This document shows, one piece after another, positions 9,280-17,834 of a stretch of 64,000 nucleotides of DNA (positions within the stretch are counted from its first letter, which is position 1; each line of letters opens with the position of its first letter). Under the pieces are notes generated by a model. It saw nothing but the letters and a program-made list of their open reading frames with translations, made no database searches and was not told the DNA's origin. Position numbers and translations under genes: made by a program. This DNA comes from Paraburkholderia susongensis. GTDB taxonomy: Bacteria; Pseudomonadota; Gammaproteobacteria; Burkholderiales; Burkholderiaceae. Location: the NCBI RefSeq assembly GCF_900177725.1, contig NZ_FXAT01000003.1, positions 744,001 to 808,000 on the forward strand, read 5' to 3'.

Positions 9280-9291
9280 TGACAACTACGT

Positions 9292-10290
9292 TCAGGTCGT
9301 CAACTCGGCGGCAGACTCGACTGCGGCCACTGGCGCGGGCACGGCCACGCTCTGGCGCGGCGCATTTTTCGCAGGCGTCTTCTTAGCAGGCACCTTCGCG
9401 CTCACGGCCTTCTTGGCGACCACTTTCTTCACCGCAGCCTTCTTCGTCGGTGCAGACTTTGTCGCTGCGACCTTCTTGACGACGGCTTTCCGGGCAACTG
9501 CCTTTTTGACCGAAGGCTTCGTCTCGGTCGAAGCACTCACATCGGCCGCCGCACTGGCGCCATCAATCAAAAACTTCGACCGGTCCTTGGCACCAGCAAG
9601 CCACGCCGGAGCCCGTCCACGTCCGCTCCAGCTCGCACCCGTCTTAGGGTCAAGGTACATCACCGGCTGCGGACCTTTGCGTTGACCCTTACCACCGGTC
9701 GTGCCAACAGCTTTCGATGCCTTCTTGACCGCAGCCTTTGACTTGCTCGCAGTACCCGCGGTCGTCACAACAGTCGCTTCAGCACCACCTGCAATCAAAA
9801 AGTTATTACGGTCCCTGACGTCAGCGAGCCAAGCCGGAGCGCGGCCCCGACCACTCCACGTCGCGCCGGATTTAGGGTCCTGATACATCGCCGGCTGCGG
9901 ACCGCGCACGTAATTGCCCGCAGTCTTCACTTTGCTAACAGGAGCCGGCTTCGCCGTCGCCGCACCGCCGTCAACCAGGAATTTGTCTCGCTTCTTGGCT
10001 GCTGCAATCCAACTTGGTGCCCGGCCGTGTCCGGTCCAAGTTGCACCACTCTTCGGGTCGCGATACTTGACCGCAGCAGTGCTGCCTTTGCTCGTGGTCT
10101 TGGCAACTGCCTTCGTGGCGCGCTGCTTGCCGCCAACGTGCGCGTCAATGTCGGCGGTGGTCAGGCCGTGCTTCGCCATCAACTCGCGAATCTTTTCGAT
10201 GATGCTCGACGATTGCTTTGCAATCAGCGCATCCGCTTGGGTCTTCAATTTATCCATCTTCGCTTGAATTGCTTCCAGAGTCGTTGCCAT
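9292..10290 (-). CDS. H-NS family protein with three DNA-binding domains and a Lys/Ala tail
   Basis: The 332-residue nucleoid protein starts at an ATG after GGAGGTTACTCG. Residues 1-50 form the H-NS-type helical oligomerisation region. Three copies of the H-NS C-terminal domain follow at about residues 75-108, 134-168 and 210-243. Each has the Y-x-DPK-(S/T)GA-(T/S)W-(S/T)G-x-GRAP-x-W pattern, including the minor-groove-binding GHGR or GRGR core. The tail (about 257-312) is rich in AVKK/AAKK repeats, like histone H1. Usual H-NS proteins have one such domain in 90-140 residues. The design suggests a multivalent AT-DNA bridging or silencing protein. Confidence 0.88.
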   Translation of the reverse strand: MATTLEAIQAKMDKLKTQADALIAKQSSSIIEKIRELMAKHGLTTADIDAHVGGKQRATKAVAKTTSKGSTAAVKYRDPKSGATWTGHGRAPSWIAAAKKRDKFLVDGGAATAKPAPVSKVKTAGNYVRGPQPAMYQDPKSGATWSGRGRAPAWLADVRDRNNFLIAGGAEATVVTTAGTASKSKAAVKKASKAVGTTGGKGQRKGPQPVMYLDPKTGASWSGRGRAPAWLAGAKDRSKFLIDGASAAADVSASTETKPSVKKAVARKAVVKKVAATKSAPTKKAAVKKVVAKKAVSAKVPAKKTPAKNAPRQSVAVPAPVAAVESAAELTT

Positions 10291-10426
10291 CGAGTAACCT
10301 CCATATGAACATGGCCGCAATATGCCACGGTCGCGTTAGAAAAGGCTAGTGCATTGACTGGAGCGGCGTATCACCGAAAATCACACGACTGCGTCGTCGC
10401 GCTCCATGCCCTTCAATGTGTTCCAT

Positions 10427-10816
10427 TCAAGGCTTGTCCTTGTCGCGAACATTACTTGGTGATTCTCCGGTGTTTCCACCGCTCGTCCTTCGGCGTTGGA
10501 AGAGAACGCCGAATCCAACCGCGACAAGCAAGGCCGTCATCAAGCCGGCGCTCATGCCGGTCGTGCCACGCGATTCACTCGCGCCCGAGGGAGCAGACGC
10601 GACCGTAGGCGAAGAGGCTTTTGTCTCCACGGGTTTCGGAAGCGCCACGCCGGCGGCACTCCCTTGGCGCACCAGAGATGTTTCCGAAGTCGGCAAGGCC
10701 TGGGATGCGGGAAGGACGATTGCTTCCGAAGCAGGTCCGACAGGAGCCATGGCAGTAGTCGAGGCCATAACCGGAGCTACTGCAGCGCGGGAATTGGTTT
10801 CGACAGACCTGGCCAT
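10427..10816 (-). CDS. Small single-pass membrane protein
   Basis: The 129-residue product starts at an ATG preceded by GGAAGG. The first 85 residues are low-complexity and rich in Ala, Val, Ser and Thr. A single membrane segment near residues 89-106 (MSAGLMTALLVAVGFGVLF) is followed by Arg-Arg-Arg and a short polar tail. This arrangement suggests an extracytoplasmic or disordered N-terminal part and a cytoplasmic C-terminus. No family was recognised. Confidence 0.5.
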   Translation of the reverse strand: MARSVETNSRAAVAPVMASTTAMAPVGPASEAIVLPASQALPTSETSLVRQGSAAGVALPKPVETKASSPTVASAPSGASESRGTTGMSAGLMTALLVAVGFGVLFQRRRTSGGNTGESPSNVRDKDKP

Positions 10817-11119
10817 CGCCTTCCACTGCGCGAATACGGTGTCGATGCAGTGGACAACCAGCCTCCGACACCGGAGGTGACAGAGCAGCGCCGAGTTGGT
10901 TCAGCGGTGGGCGCGCACCATCAGCGTTCCCACTGAAAGTTCCTATCGGCGAGCAGTCAACGGGGTCTTCCCCGTCCCGGCCTCAATCACATGCACAAGG
11001 GACGGTTCCCGACGTATCGTCGGCAACGTCTTTTGCCCACGGATAGAAGGCGCTCTCGCTAGGGAGAGAGTCCGGGAACACTTATACTGGGTGTCATTAC
11101 GAGCATCCAGAAAGATGCA
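10817..11119. other. Intergenic spacer
   Basis: No gene or clear signal was found in these 303 bases, apart from the expected promoter region for the SRPBCC gene. Confidence 0.4.
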
Positions 11120-11572
11120 ATGAAATTTTCCGTCAGCACAATGGTGTCGGGAAGTGTCGATTGGCTCTTCGCACTCTCTCAGGACTACTCCCGCCGACAA
11201 GAATGGGACCCGTTTGCAGCTCGCTCCGAATTACTTAATGGGGCGACGGTGCCCGCGGTCGGTGTCGACGAATACATCGAAAGTGTCGGTGGCCTGGTTA
11301 TGGTGTCGCGCTATGTGTCGTTTCAGCCACCGCACGTGGCCGCAGTCTCGATGATTGAAGGGCCACGTCTGCTGGCCGGTTTCAGCGGGGGATGGAAATT
11401 CCGGCAGATATCCCCCACGCTCTGCACTGTAACGTTCACATACAATTTTAGAACGTCGCCGATTTGGCTTCGCTGGGCGATGGAACCGATTGCTGGCCTC
11501 TGGTACAAGCGACAGATGCGCGCGCGGCTAAATGGTTTCAAGGCGTGGACAGAGACTGACTCTAAAAAATAA
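11120..11572 (+). CDS. SRPBCC family (polyketide cyclase-like) protein
   Basis: The 150-residue protein has the pattern of the START/SRPBCC helix-grip fold, which binds hydrophobic ligands in a deep cavity. It shows VSGSVDWLFALSQDYSRRQEWDP near the start, GGLVMVSRYVSFQPPHVAAV in the middle sheet, and a long final amphipathic helix (PIAGLWYKRQMRARLNGFKAW). It is cytoplasmic, with no signal. The ligand is not predictable from sequence. It is not obviously in an operon. Confidence 0.75.
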   Translation: MKFSVSTMVSGSVDWLFALSQDYSRRQEWDPFAARSELLNGATVPAVGVDEYIESVGGLVMVSRYVSFQPPHVAAVSMIEGPRLLAGFSGGWKFRQISPTLCTVTFTYNFRTSPIWLRWAMEPIAGLWYKRQMRARLNGFKAWTETDSKK

Positions 11573-11650
11573 ACGAATAGTGGGGTTCGGGAAGCCGAAC
11601 GAGAACCGAAGCTTGTCGACACCCTGTACAAGGCGCGTTGTCTTATCTCG

Positions 11651-11770
11651 ATGCACAACGGCATGACCGTGCGGTGCGACGGCGAGGAGTGGGCGCTTGA
11701 TTTCAACCAGGGGCTGCGGATGATTGACGCTACATTAAAGATAGCTGAAATCGACACTACGCGGCTGTAG
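11651..11770 (+). CDS. Possible small protein, 39 aa
   Basis: A short frame encodes a protein-like sequence (TVRCDGEEWALDFNQGLRMI). The frame is open upstream to the stop of the SRPBCC gene but has no good start except this ATG. It could be a genuine small protein or the tail of a lost gene. Confidence 0.3.
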   Translation: MHNGMTVRCDGEEWALDFNQGLRMIDATLKIAEIDTTRL

Positions 11771-11889
11771 CAGTAGATACTAGTCGAGCCGCCCGAACTG
11801 AGCCAATCCTGCAGAAGAAGCGGTATAGAAGACCTTCAGAGGTCTACAGACGCAAACTGACACATATCGAGGATATTGGGGCAAGTAGG

Positions 11890-14800
11890 ATGAGACGAAT
11901 TGAAAGCATTCACGTACCGGCTGAAACGCGAAAGTTGCTGCGAGAAAGGTTGCAGCGATTCTTGCCCACAAACAATGCTCCAACCGGACGCCTAAACACT
12001 GCGGTGCAACCGCCGGTTTTCGACTCCGTACTCATCGACTTTTATCAAAACCTTATCTTCCTACCCGGCGACGATGTTTCGCACGCGCGCGCGGTATATC
12101 AGCAAACCCTCGAAAAGCAGTTGGCGTCTCGCGATACGCAAGAGCACGAAGTTCATGGCGAGAAACTCAATGTCGTAACGCCGACAAACTTGGGAAACGC
12201 GCTTGATGCTTCGTCGCCAGCGCCACCGAACGATATAAGTCTGGTGTCAACAAACTCCTCTGATACAAAGAACCTCGGCTCTACTGACGCCGAACTTGGC
12301 GATGGAACTAAACAAGAACGCGAGCAGCCAGCCCCGGGCATTTCGATAAGAATCACCTCCGACTCACCGAGCCTTGCGGCACTTTCCTCATCTCCCTCCT
12401 TCGACGAGCTGGTCGAGAAGCGCTGGATTCATATCGCATGGGATAGGGTTCTCATCTCCGGTGAGGTTTGGACAGTTATCTGGCGAAGTCAAGAGCCGAA
12501 GGTAGCGGCCTTCAAGGCCATGCTGGAGGCGCTTGGCGTCGAAGCGTTTGCTCTCGCTAGCGACTACCTCCCCGGCGATTCGCTACTGGAATACGCAAAT
12601 GAAGTCGTCGCCGGCACGCGTCGTCCTTCCGAGATAGCTTGCATATCGCCTGCGTGGATTGCGGCGCGAATCTGGGATACCTCGTCACGTGCGCCTCAGG
12701 CGCCACGAGCGGACTCAGAACGACGCATTGGTCATTGGGTCGATTGTTGGCGTTGTTTGGGAGCGCCTACGTTTGCACTCAGTCGCCAATTAGAATCGAC
12801 CGAGTTCGAAGCCTTCATCGACGCGACCCTAGATGTGCTTGCACGGCCATCTGTATCGCCCAGTTGGGATGATTTGCGTGCCTTCGCGGTCGCACCCTTA
12901 CGCCTCTTGTATCCGCACCGCGCTGAGCAAGCGGACGCCATTTTACCTGCCCCGCCGGTATCTACGATTGAAAGACTTCGGTGGACGGAAAGGCACGCCG
13001 CACAATCCGCGTTCCGCGACTTCGCGTTCGCGCGAGGCAGCAGCCTGATGGCGATGCTAACAAACGAGCTGCGCGAGTCCGCTTTCGACCCCAAGGCATT
13101 GGCGATACGTCTGTTGGACTTGGTCGTCGAGCGACCTATCCTGTTCGTGCAACTTGTTATGGTGGCCACGAGCACGCCGGTGATGCTTGCTGACATGCTT
13201 ATGTCGCCGTCAACGTGTGCCTTGGCCTGTCTTCTCATAGCAGGATGGCAATACAACGGCGGAGGATGGAACCGCGCGTTCCAGTCTCATGCCAATCAAG
13301 CGACCGAGTTGTTTGCTTTCGAAGATGCGCTTGCTGTTCTGGGGAGCCACATCGAAGCTGCACGGATACCTGCGTGCGACTTGGCTGCGTTGTTCGTTGA
13401 AATCTACAAGCTGAGTTTGGACCCTGCTCAATCGTTTCACCGCCGAGAAATGTTGTCGTTGCTTCGTGGCGAGCTTAGTGCGGCTGCCCCAGAACTAAAA
13501 GTCCAGGTGTTTCGCACGCTGCTAACCAAAGTACGGGTTGAAGCGAGTCCCATAGAATTTTTTTTTGCTGTGCTAGACATGGCTTCCGAAGATGACGTCG
13601 TCGAACTGGCGGAGCCATCAGAATTGCCAATGCTGTATCTTGAGGTGGTACTTCCCAAAGCTAGTCGATTGCAATTTGGTCAATTGGACTCCAGAAGTTC
13701 GTGCTTCCTGTGCCAGCTCGCGCTGCGATGCGACGCGCAGCTACGCCAAAGATTCCTCAACGCAATCGACGTCACAGCCTGGTCGAGAGAGACTCCTGCG
13801 GACGCGAGCGAGCAGTTCGCATTTCGTCACCAACTAATTCTCCGCATCAGGTTGCACATCTACGTGCTTTCGCGCGCTATCGCCGCATGGCCGTCCGTGG
13901 TGCCGAGTGACCTCGTCGACGCGCTGTCGCGCGCTGTACAAGCTGGAGCAATTGACCATAGCGAGCGCTACCGGATTGACGTTTTCAACGTTTCGCTAAC
14001 GTCCGGGGTTCTACGCCCCGACGAACCTTCCATTTCGCTCGACTTGGCGGCCGCACTACGAAGGCTCGAGGGCAACCTCTTGCAAACACTCGTCACCCAA
14101 CTATGTCAAGTTGAGGAGCCTGCTGTGTTGGCTGAGATTGCTGCGAACACGCCGGCAAGCCACAATGAGCAGATTGCGCGTCATCTACAAACTTTAACGC
14201 CGAGTTCGTCCTCGAAGGTGGGAAGTCTCCCGGCTCTGCAAGCGAGAGTCAACGCACTCCTTGCAGCAGGTTTGACTGAATTGGCTGAGGCCTTCAGTGC
14301 GGTCGAGCGCGATGCCATTACCTTGGGACGCGTACAGGGTCGAGAGATAGCAAGGTTACGAGTCGAGCTTGGAATGCTGACTATGCGTTCTGATTGGACG
14401 GGGCTATCAGCATATGTCTTACCAACGGACCTGTCTCCTGCCGAGAGGAACGAAGCAGTCGATGCGCTTGCGTTTTATTGTGCGCTAGCCGAGCTAAAGA
14501 AAGAGGGAGGCGATTTTGCAGGCGCCGAAGCGACATTTGCCCGACTGAGCCAACGACATCCCAACGTGGTGGCGTACACAATCAATCTCTTTGTCAGTCG
14601 AGTGCACAGGCTCTTGAACAACGACACATTCAGGCTACTTTCAGGGAGTGGCCTCGTCGAAGCCAAGCAGTACCTGAGCGAAGCAGAGCGAGATGTCCTG
14701 CCTCTGATTCAGCACTCGGTGCGTGACCTAAAGCCGTTCAACGTCAATCGCATCATGCTGATGCTGGCGACCGGCCTCACGCGAGAGGCACTCGAAGTGT

Positions 14801-15681
14801 CGTTGCAAATGAGAGAGGCCGGATACGACGCATACTTTGAAGGCTTCGGCGCTCTGGCCATGGCGAGATTGGGAAGTAAGAGTCAAGCTCTTACGGCTCT
14901 TACTGATGTCGAGCGAGTCTTTGGTCGCATCGAATTCCTAGCTGCGGTCAGGGGCAACATTGACGAACATCGCCCCTATTCGACTGTCCCAAGTCTTGCA
15001 GTCGATGACGACCCGGTTCCAGGGCTGCGTCACGCGTTCGAAGCGTTTTCCAGGCTTGGTCACGAAGAGCAGGCACAAGTTCTCCAGGAGCGCGGTCGTA
15101 TTGACCTGTATTTGTTGGAACAAGTTCGGGGAGCATGCGCCAGCCTTGTAGCTGTCGCGCCGATGATGGAAGGCCTCGGCATGCTGCGTTTAGAGGACAA
15201 CATATCAGGAGTACTCAAGCAACTTCTTCTTTCACGGCTTCTCATCGCACAGTGGGCAGTGCAAGACCAACCACGCGGGGGTGTGGCCGAATCCGGTGGA
15301 GTTGGCGAGCGCGACATTGTAATCAGCAAAGGTACAGTGGAACTCGCGGTACTTGAGGCGCTCACTGTCGAGTCAGTCGAGACCACTAACCTGACGTCAC
15401 ATTTTAGAAAGCTGTTCAAATACGGAAATTGTCGATTTTTCTTCCACATTACCTATTCGCGCGGCGCGAACCGTACAGGCATCATTAGGCATCTGAAGAC
15501 GATGTGCGCTAGTCCGCCCGATGGCATCGACTATCAGCGCACCGAAGACCTGCCCGACAACGACACGTCTCCTATTGGCTTTAAGGCTTTCTATACCATT
15601 GAGTCTCGCGAAATCATTATGACATTCCTTGTACTTGACATGGGAAGGCCGTTCCCGAGGAACGCCGCTCCACAGCCGTAG
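11890..15681 (+). CDS. Very large uncharacterised helical-repeat protein, 1263 aa
   Basis: There is no signal peptide, Walker motif or membrane segment. Residues 1-100 form a helical head, followed by a Ser/Thr/Asn-rich linker (about 95-165). A long, mostly helical body follows, in which residues about 790-1040 look like tetratricopeptide-type repeats (LAELKKEGGDFAGAEATFA, LTREALEVSLQMREAGYDAY). A compact C-terminal domain (about 1160-1263) contains KYGNCRFFFHITYSRGANRTG and HLKTMC. It is monocistronic. Similar giant orphans in accessory regions are often sensors or scaffolds in defence, but that is inference. I cannot name a family. Confidence 0.75.
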   Translation: MRRIESIHVPAETRKLLRERLQRFLPTNNAPTGRLNTAVQPPVFDSVLIDFYQNLIFLPGDDVSHARAVYQQTLEKQLASRDTQEHEVHGEKLNVVTPTNLGNALDASSPAPPNDISLVSTNSSDTKNLGSTDAELGDGTKQEREQPAPGISIRITSDSPSLAALSSSPSFDELVEKRWIHIAWDRVLISGEVWTVIWRSQEPKVAAFKAMLEALGVEAFALASDYLPGDSLLEYANEVVAGTRRPSEIACISPAWIAARIWDTSSRAPQAPRADSERRIGHWVDCWRCLGAPTFALSRQLESTEFEAFIDATLDVLARPSVSPSWDDLRAFAVAPLRLLYPHRAEQADAILPAPPVSTIERLRWTERHAAQSAFRDFAFARGSSLMAMLTNELRESAFDPKALAIRLLDLVVERPILFVQLVMVATSTPVMLADMLMSPSTCALACLLIAGWQYNGGGWNRAFQSHANQATELFAFEDALAVLGSHIEAARIPACDLAALFVEIYKLSLDPAQSFHRREMLSLLRGELSAAAPELKVQVFRTLLTKVRVEASPIEFFFAVLDMASEDDVVELAEPSELPMLYLEVVLPKASRLQFGQLDSRSSCFLCQLALRCDAQLRQRFLNAIDVTAWSRETPADASEQFAFRHQLILRIRLHIYVLSRAIAAWPSVVPSDLVDALSRAVQAGAIDHSERYRIDVFNVSLTSGVLRPDEPSISLDLAAALRRLEGNLLQTLVTQLCQVEEPAVLAEIAANTPASHNEQIARHLQTLTPSSSSKVGSLPALQARVNALLAAGLTELAEAFSAVERDAITLGRVQGREIARLRVELGMLTMRSDWTGLSAYVLPTDLSPAERNEAVDALAFYCALAELKKEGGDFAGAEATFARLSQRHPNVVAYTINLFVSRVHRLLNNDTFRLLSGSGLVEAKQYLSEAERDVLPLIQHSVRDLKPFNVNRIMLMLATGLTREALEVSLQMREAGYDAYFEGFGALAMARLGSKSQALTALTDVERVFGRIEFLAAVRGNIDEHRPYSTVPSLAVDDDPVPGLRHAFEAFSRLGHEEQAQVLQERGRIDLYLLEQVRGACASLVAVAPMMEGLGMLRLEDNISGVLKQLLLSRLLIAQWAVQDQPRGGVAESGGVGERDIVISKGTVELAVLEALTVESVETTNLTSHFRKLFKYGNCRFFFHITYSRGANRTGIIRHLKTMCASPPDGIDYQRTEDLPDNDTSPIGFKAFYTIESREIIMTFLVLDMGRPFPRNAAPQP

Positions 15682-15791
15682 GTCGACTCATTCACGTCCA
15701 ATGAATGGAACCAGCGCTGCGGCAGCCGCTGCATAAGCGCGCTGCACTTCCCAATGGGTACCCACCCATACCACCCCTGGGAGAGTTGGAC

Positions 15792-16409
15792 ATGTCGCAA
15801 CCCGGTGTTTCAACCGCCCCATCGCGAGCCGTTGGTTCTTTCGTCGACCAGTTCAAGGCGCGGATTGCGCTGCTCGCCCTTTTTGTCGGTTCGATGTGGG
15901 CGGTGTTCTTTCTGTCGGTGTCGATGCCTTTCCTGCATCTGAACCGTCACGGCGTTGTTCCGCGCACACTGGACGGTTTGCAGGGCGTCCTGTTTGCACC
16001 GTGGTTGCACGCCGGCCTGTGGCACATCACTGCCAACACGGGCGGTCTGCTGGTGCTCGGTTGGCTTACGATGTGGCCGCGTATCGCAAATTTCTGGCAG
16101 GCGACCGCCGGGGCCATCCTCGGCGCGGGATTGTGCGCATGGCTGCTGGGCGAGCCTTATTCCGTACACATCGGCGCGAGCGGCGTGGTGTTCGGATACG
16201 CAGGATATGTCGTCGCACGCGGCTTCTACACGCGTGGCGTCCTCTCGATTCTGGCCGCCCTGTTCATGGTCACCAGCTACGGACTGAGCCTGCTGTTCGG
16301 CCTGCTGCCCATTTACCCGGGGGTGTCGTGGCAGAGTCATCTCGGTGGCGCAATGGGTGGCATCATTGCCGCACGCCTGTCTCGTCAAACGCTACGCCGT
16401 CAGGCCTGA
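15792..16409 (+). CDS. Rhomboid family intramembrane serine protease
   Basis: The 205-residue protein has about six hydrophobic segments and the rhomboid signatures. These are HAGLWHITAN (His78 and Asn82 of the oxyanion region), GASG with nucleophile Ser130, and QSHLGG with the catalytic His183. The family cleaves membrane protein substrates within the lipid bilayer. The ATG at 15792 follows GGGAGAG at good spacing and gives a short cytoplasmic N-terminus. The gene is alone downstream of the 1263-residue protein; the gap of 110 bases leaves co-transcription possible. Confidence 0.88.
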   Translation: MSQPGVSTAPSRAVGSFVDQFKARIALLALFVGSMWAVFFLSVSMPFLHLNRHGVVPRTLDGLQGVLFAPWLHAGLWHITANTGGLLVLGWLTMWPRIANFWQATAGAILGAGLCAWLLGEPYSVHIGASGVVFGYAGYVVARGFYTRGVLSILAALFMVTSYGLSLLFGLLPIYPGVSWQSHLGGAMGGIIAARLSRQTLRRQA

Positions 16410-16798
16410 CATTTTCACATTTACGGTCCATATACCGTTCTGGAAAAGCCACGTCGGGAGTGGCTCGCTGGTTCCTCAGCATCGCCGCTCGGCGTGTCGT
16501 TAATAGCGTCACGCCGACACCGATGGCAACCTCCCCGTCAGGAAGTTTGGCGTCAGTTACCGAACGTTTTGTCGGAAACTGAAACGGCACGGTCTCGGCG
16601 CACCCTATCCCAAACCAGTTGCAACAGACGGGCCAGCCGGTTTTGTCAGTCTAGCTGCAACACTGTTTTCAGGAATCGCACATCGACGGCAGTCTTTCTC
16701 AACAGGATACTTCGCATGTCCGAATCACCTAGTGGCAGGCGCGTCGGCGAGACGACACGAGACCGCTACGAGGTTGGAACTTCGAAGGGGAAACCGAC
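16410..16798. other. Intergenic spacer
   Basis: These 389 bases carry no convincing gene. The end of the rhomboid gene contains a 12-bp palindrome at 16398-16409, too short to call a terminator. Confidence 0.4.
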
Positions 16799-17125
16799 AT
16801 GGATGAGCAAAAACGCCAAAGTATGATTGCATACCTGCGCAACAAGATGGCGAAGGTTGGCATCAAAGTGGGTGACGTCGCGGCGGCAATTGCGGAAGAA
16901 AGGGCGCGCCAAAAGTCGGCGCGATATCGCAGTGCTTTCGGCGACACATGGGATGGCAAGGGCGATATTCCTCAGTGGCTGAGGCAAGCGACCAGCGCCG
17001 GGCAGTCACTGGCGCACTTTGCTGTTGGGAAGTCGTCAACGTCGGCTAGCCCTGGACGTCCGGCAATTGACTGGAGTCGGGACCCGTTCGCAGGCACACG
17101 ACTGGCGACGGTTAGGCCGTCGTAA
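16799..17125 (+). CDS. Short H-NS family protein
   Basis: The 108-residue protein has a helical N-terminus (residues 1-45, ending AAAIAEERARQ). It then has a divergent H-NS DNA-binding segment, YRSAFGDTWDGKGDIPQWL (about residues 44-62), in which GKGDIP replaces the usual GRGRxP minor-groove hook. The start follows AAGGGG. Loss of the second Arg in the hook suggests weaker DNA binding, or a modulator of other H-NS proteins such as the three-domain one at 9292-10290. That role is inferred. Confidence 0.7.
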   Translation: MDEQKRQSMIAYLRNKMAKVGIKVGDVAAAIAEERARQKSARYRSAFGDTWDGKGDIPQWLRQATSAGQSLAHFAVGKSSTSASPGRPAIDWSRDPFAGTRLATVRPS

Positions 17126-17834
17126 GCGCCATGTAATTGCTGTCTCATGCTCGTTGTTTGACCACGTAGCCTCGTCCTCAACGTCTTTCGGGGCAGGCGG
17201 GGATTGCCCACCAAGCCTACTGATGAATGCGGCCTCGTCAAGCTAGACGACCGTGCGGCCGGGTTGGTGTGCGTTTATCCTGCCGGTAAGAGCGTCGAAG
17301 AGCAATGGTGGTTCGAAATGGGAGATTATGGTTCACCGCTGTCGCGCGTCAGCGGCTGGCGGCCAATTTGCCCACGGGCTCTAGGTGTTATGCAATTGCT
17401 GAAGACCATCCCATCGTTCTCAGAGTTCAATGCGAGCGCCCGTGGCCTCCGCCACTGCCCCGACCGGATAATCTTCCGGCCCCTCCCTTTGCCCGCAACT
17501 CCACCGCTTCCCCCATCCGCATTCGCACCCTCGCTTCGGCGAACTTCGCCGTCTCTCCGCCTTCCGCCCCCTGCGGCCTCATTGTTTCCAGAACCGATTG
17601 CGCCCAAGCAATCCGGTCCATCGCCCGGCGCAAGCGCACGAAACTAGCGTTAAATATTCGCGCGTCGACGCCCTTGGGGCACCCCGAATTACGTGCTCTA
17701 CTCAGTTTTTTTCGCCGATGAGCCCAAACTTCAACCGATGTGCCCGAAATGGCATGTCAGTACAAACATCTTGCTTAAGTCTTCGTGACTTCGGAGCTAC
17801 CACTGTTTCGGTGATACGAGGCCGAGGGCGTCTA
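17126..17834. other. Region without a supported gene
   Basis: A frame at 17204-17647 begins plausibly (AAGLVCVYPAGKSVEEQWWF) but turns into low-complexity Pro/Ser/Ala with no family match. It may be a decayed gene. Bases 17440-17640 are C-rich on this strand. Confidence 0.35.

Noticed and set aside
16398..16409. 12-bp palindrome at the end of the rhomboid gene
   Set aside because: Too short, no loop and no T-run, so not called a terminator.
17204..17647. 147-codon rightward frame
   Set aside because: A plausible first third turns into Pro/Ser/Ala low complexity without family match; described only as a gap.
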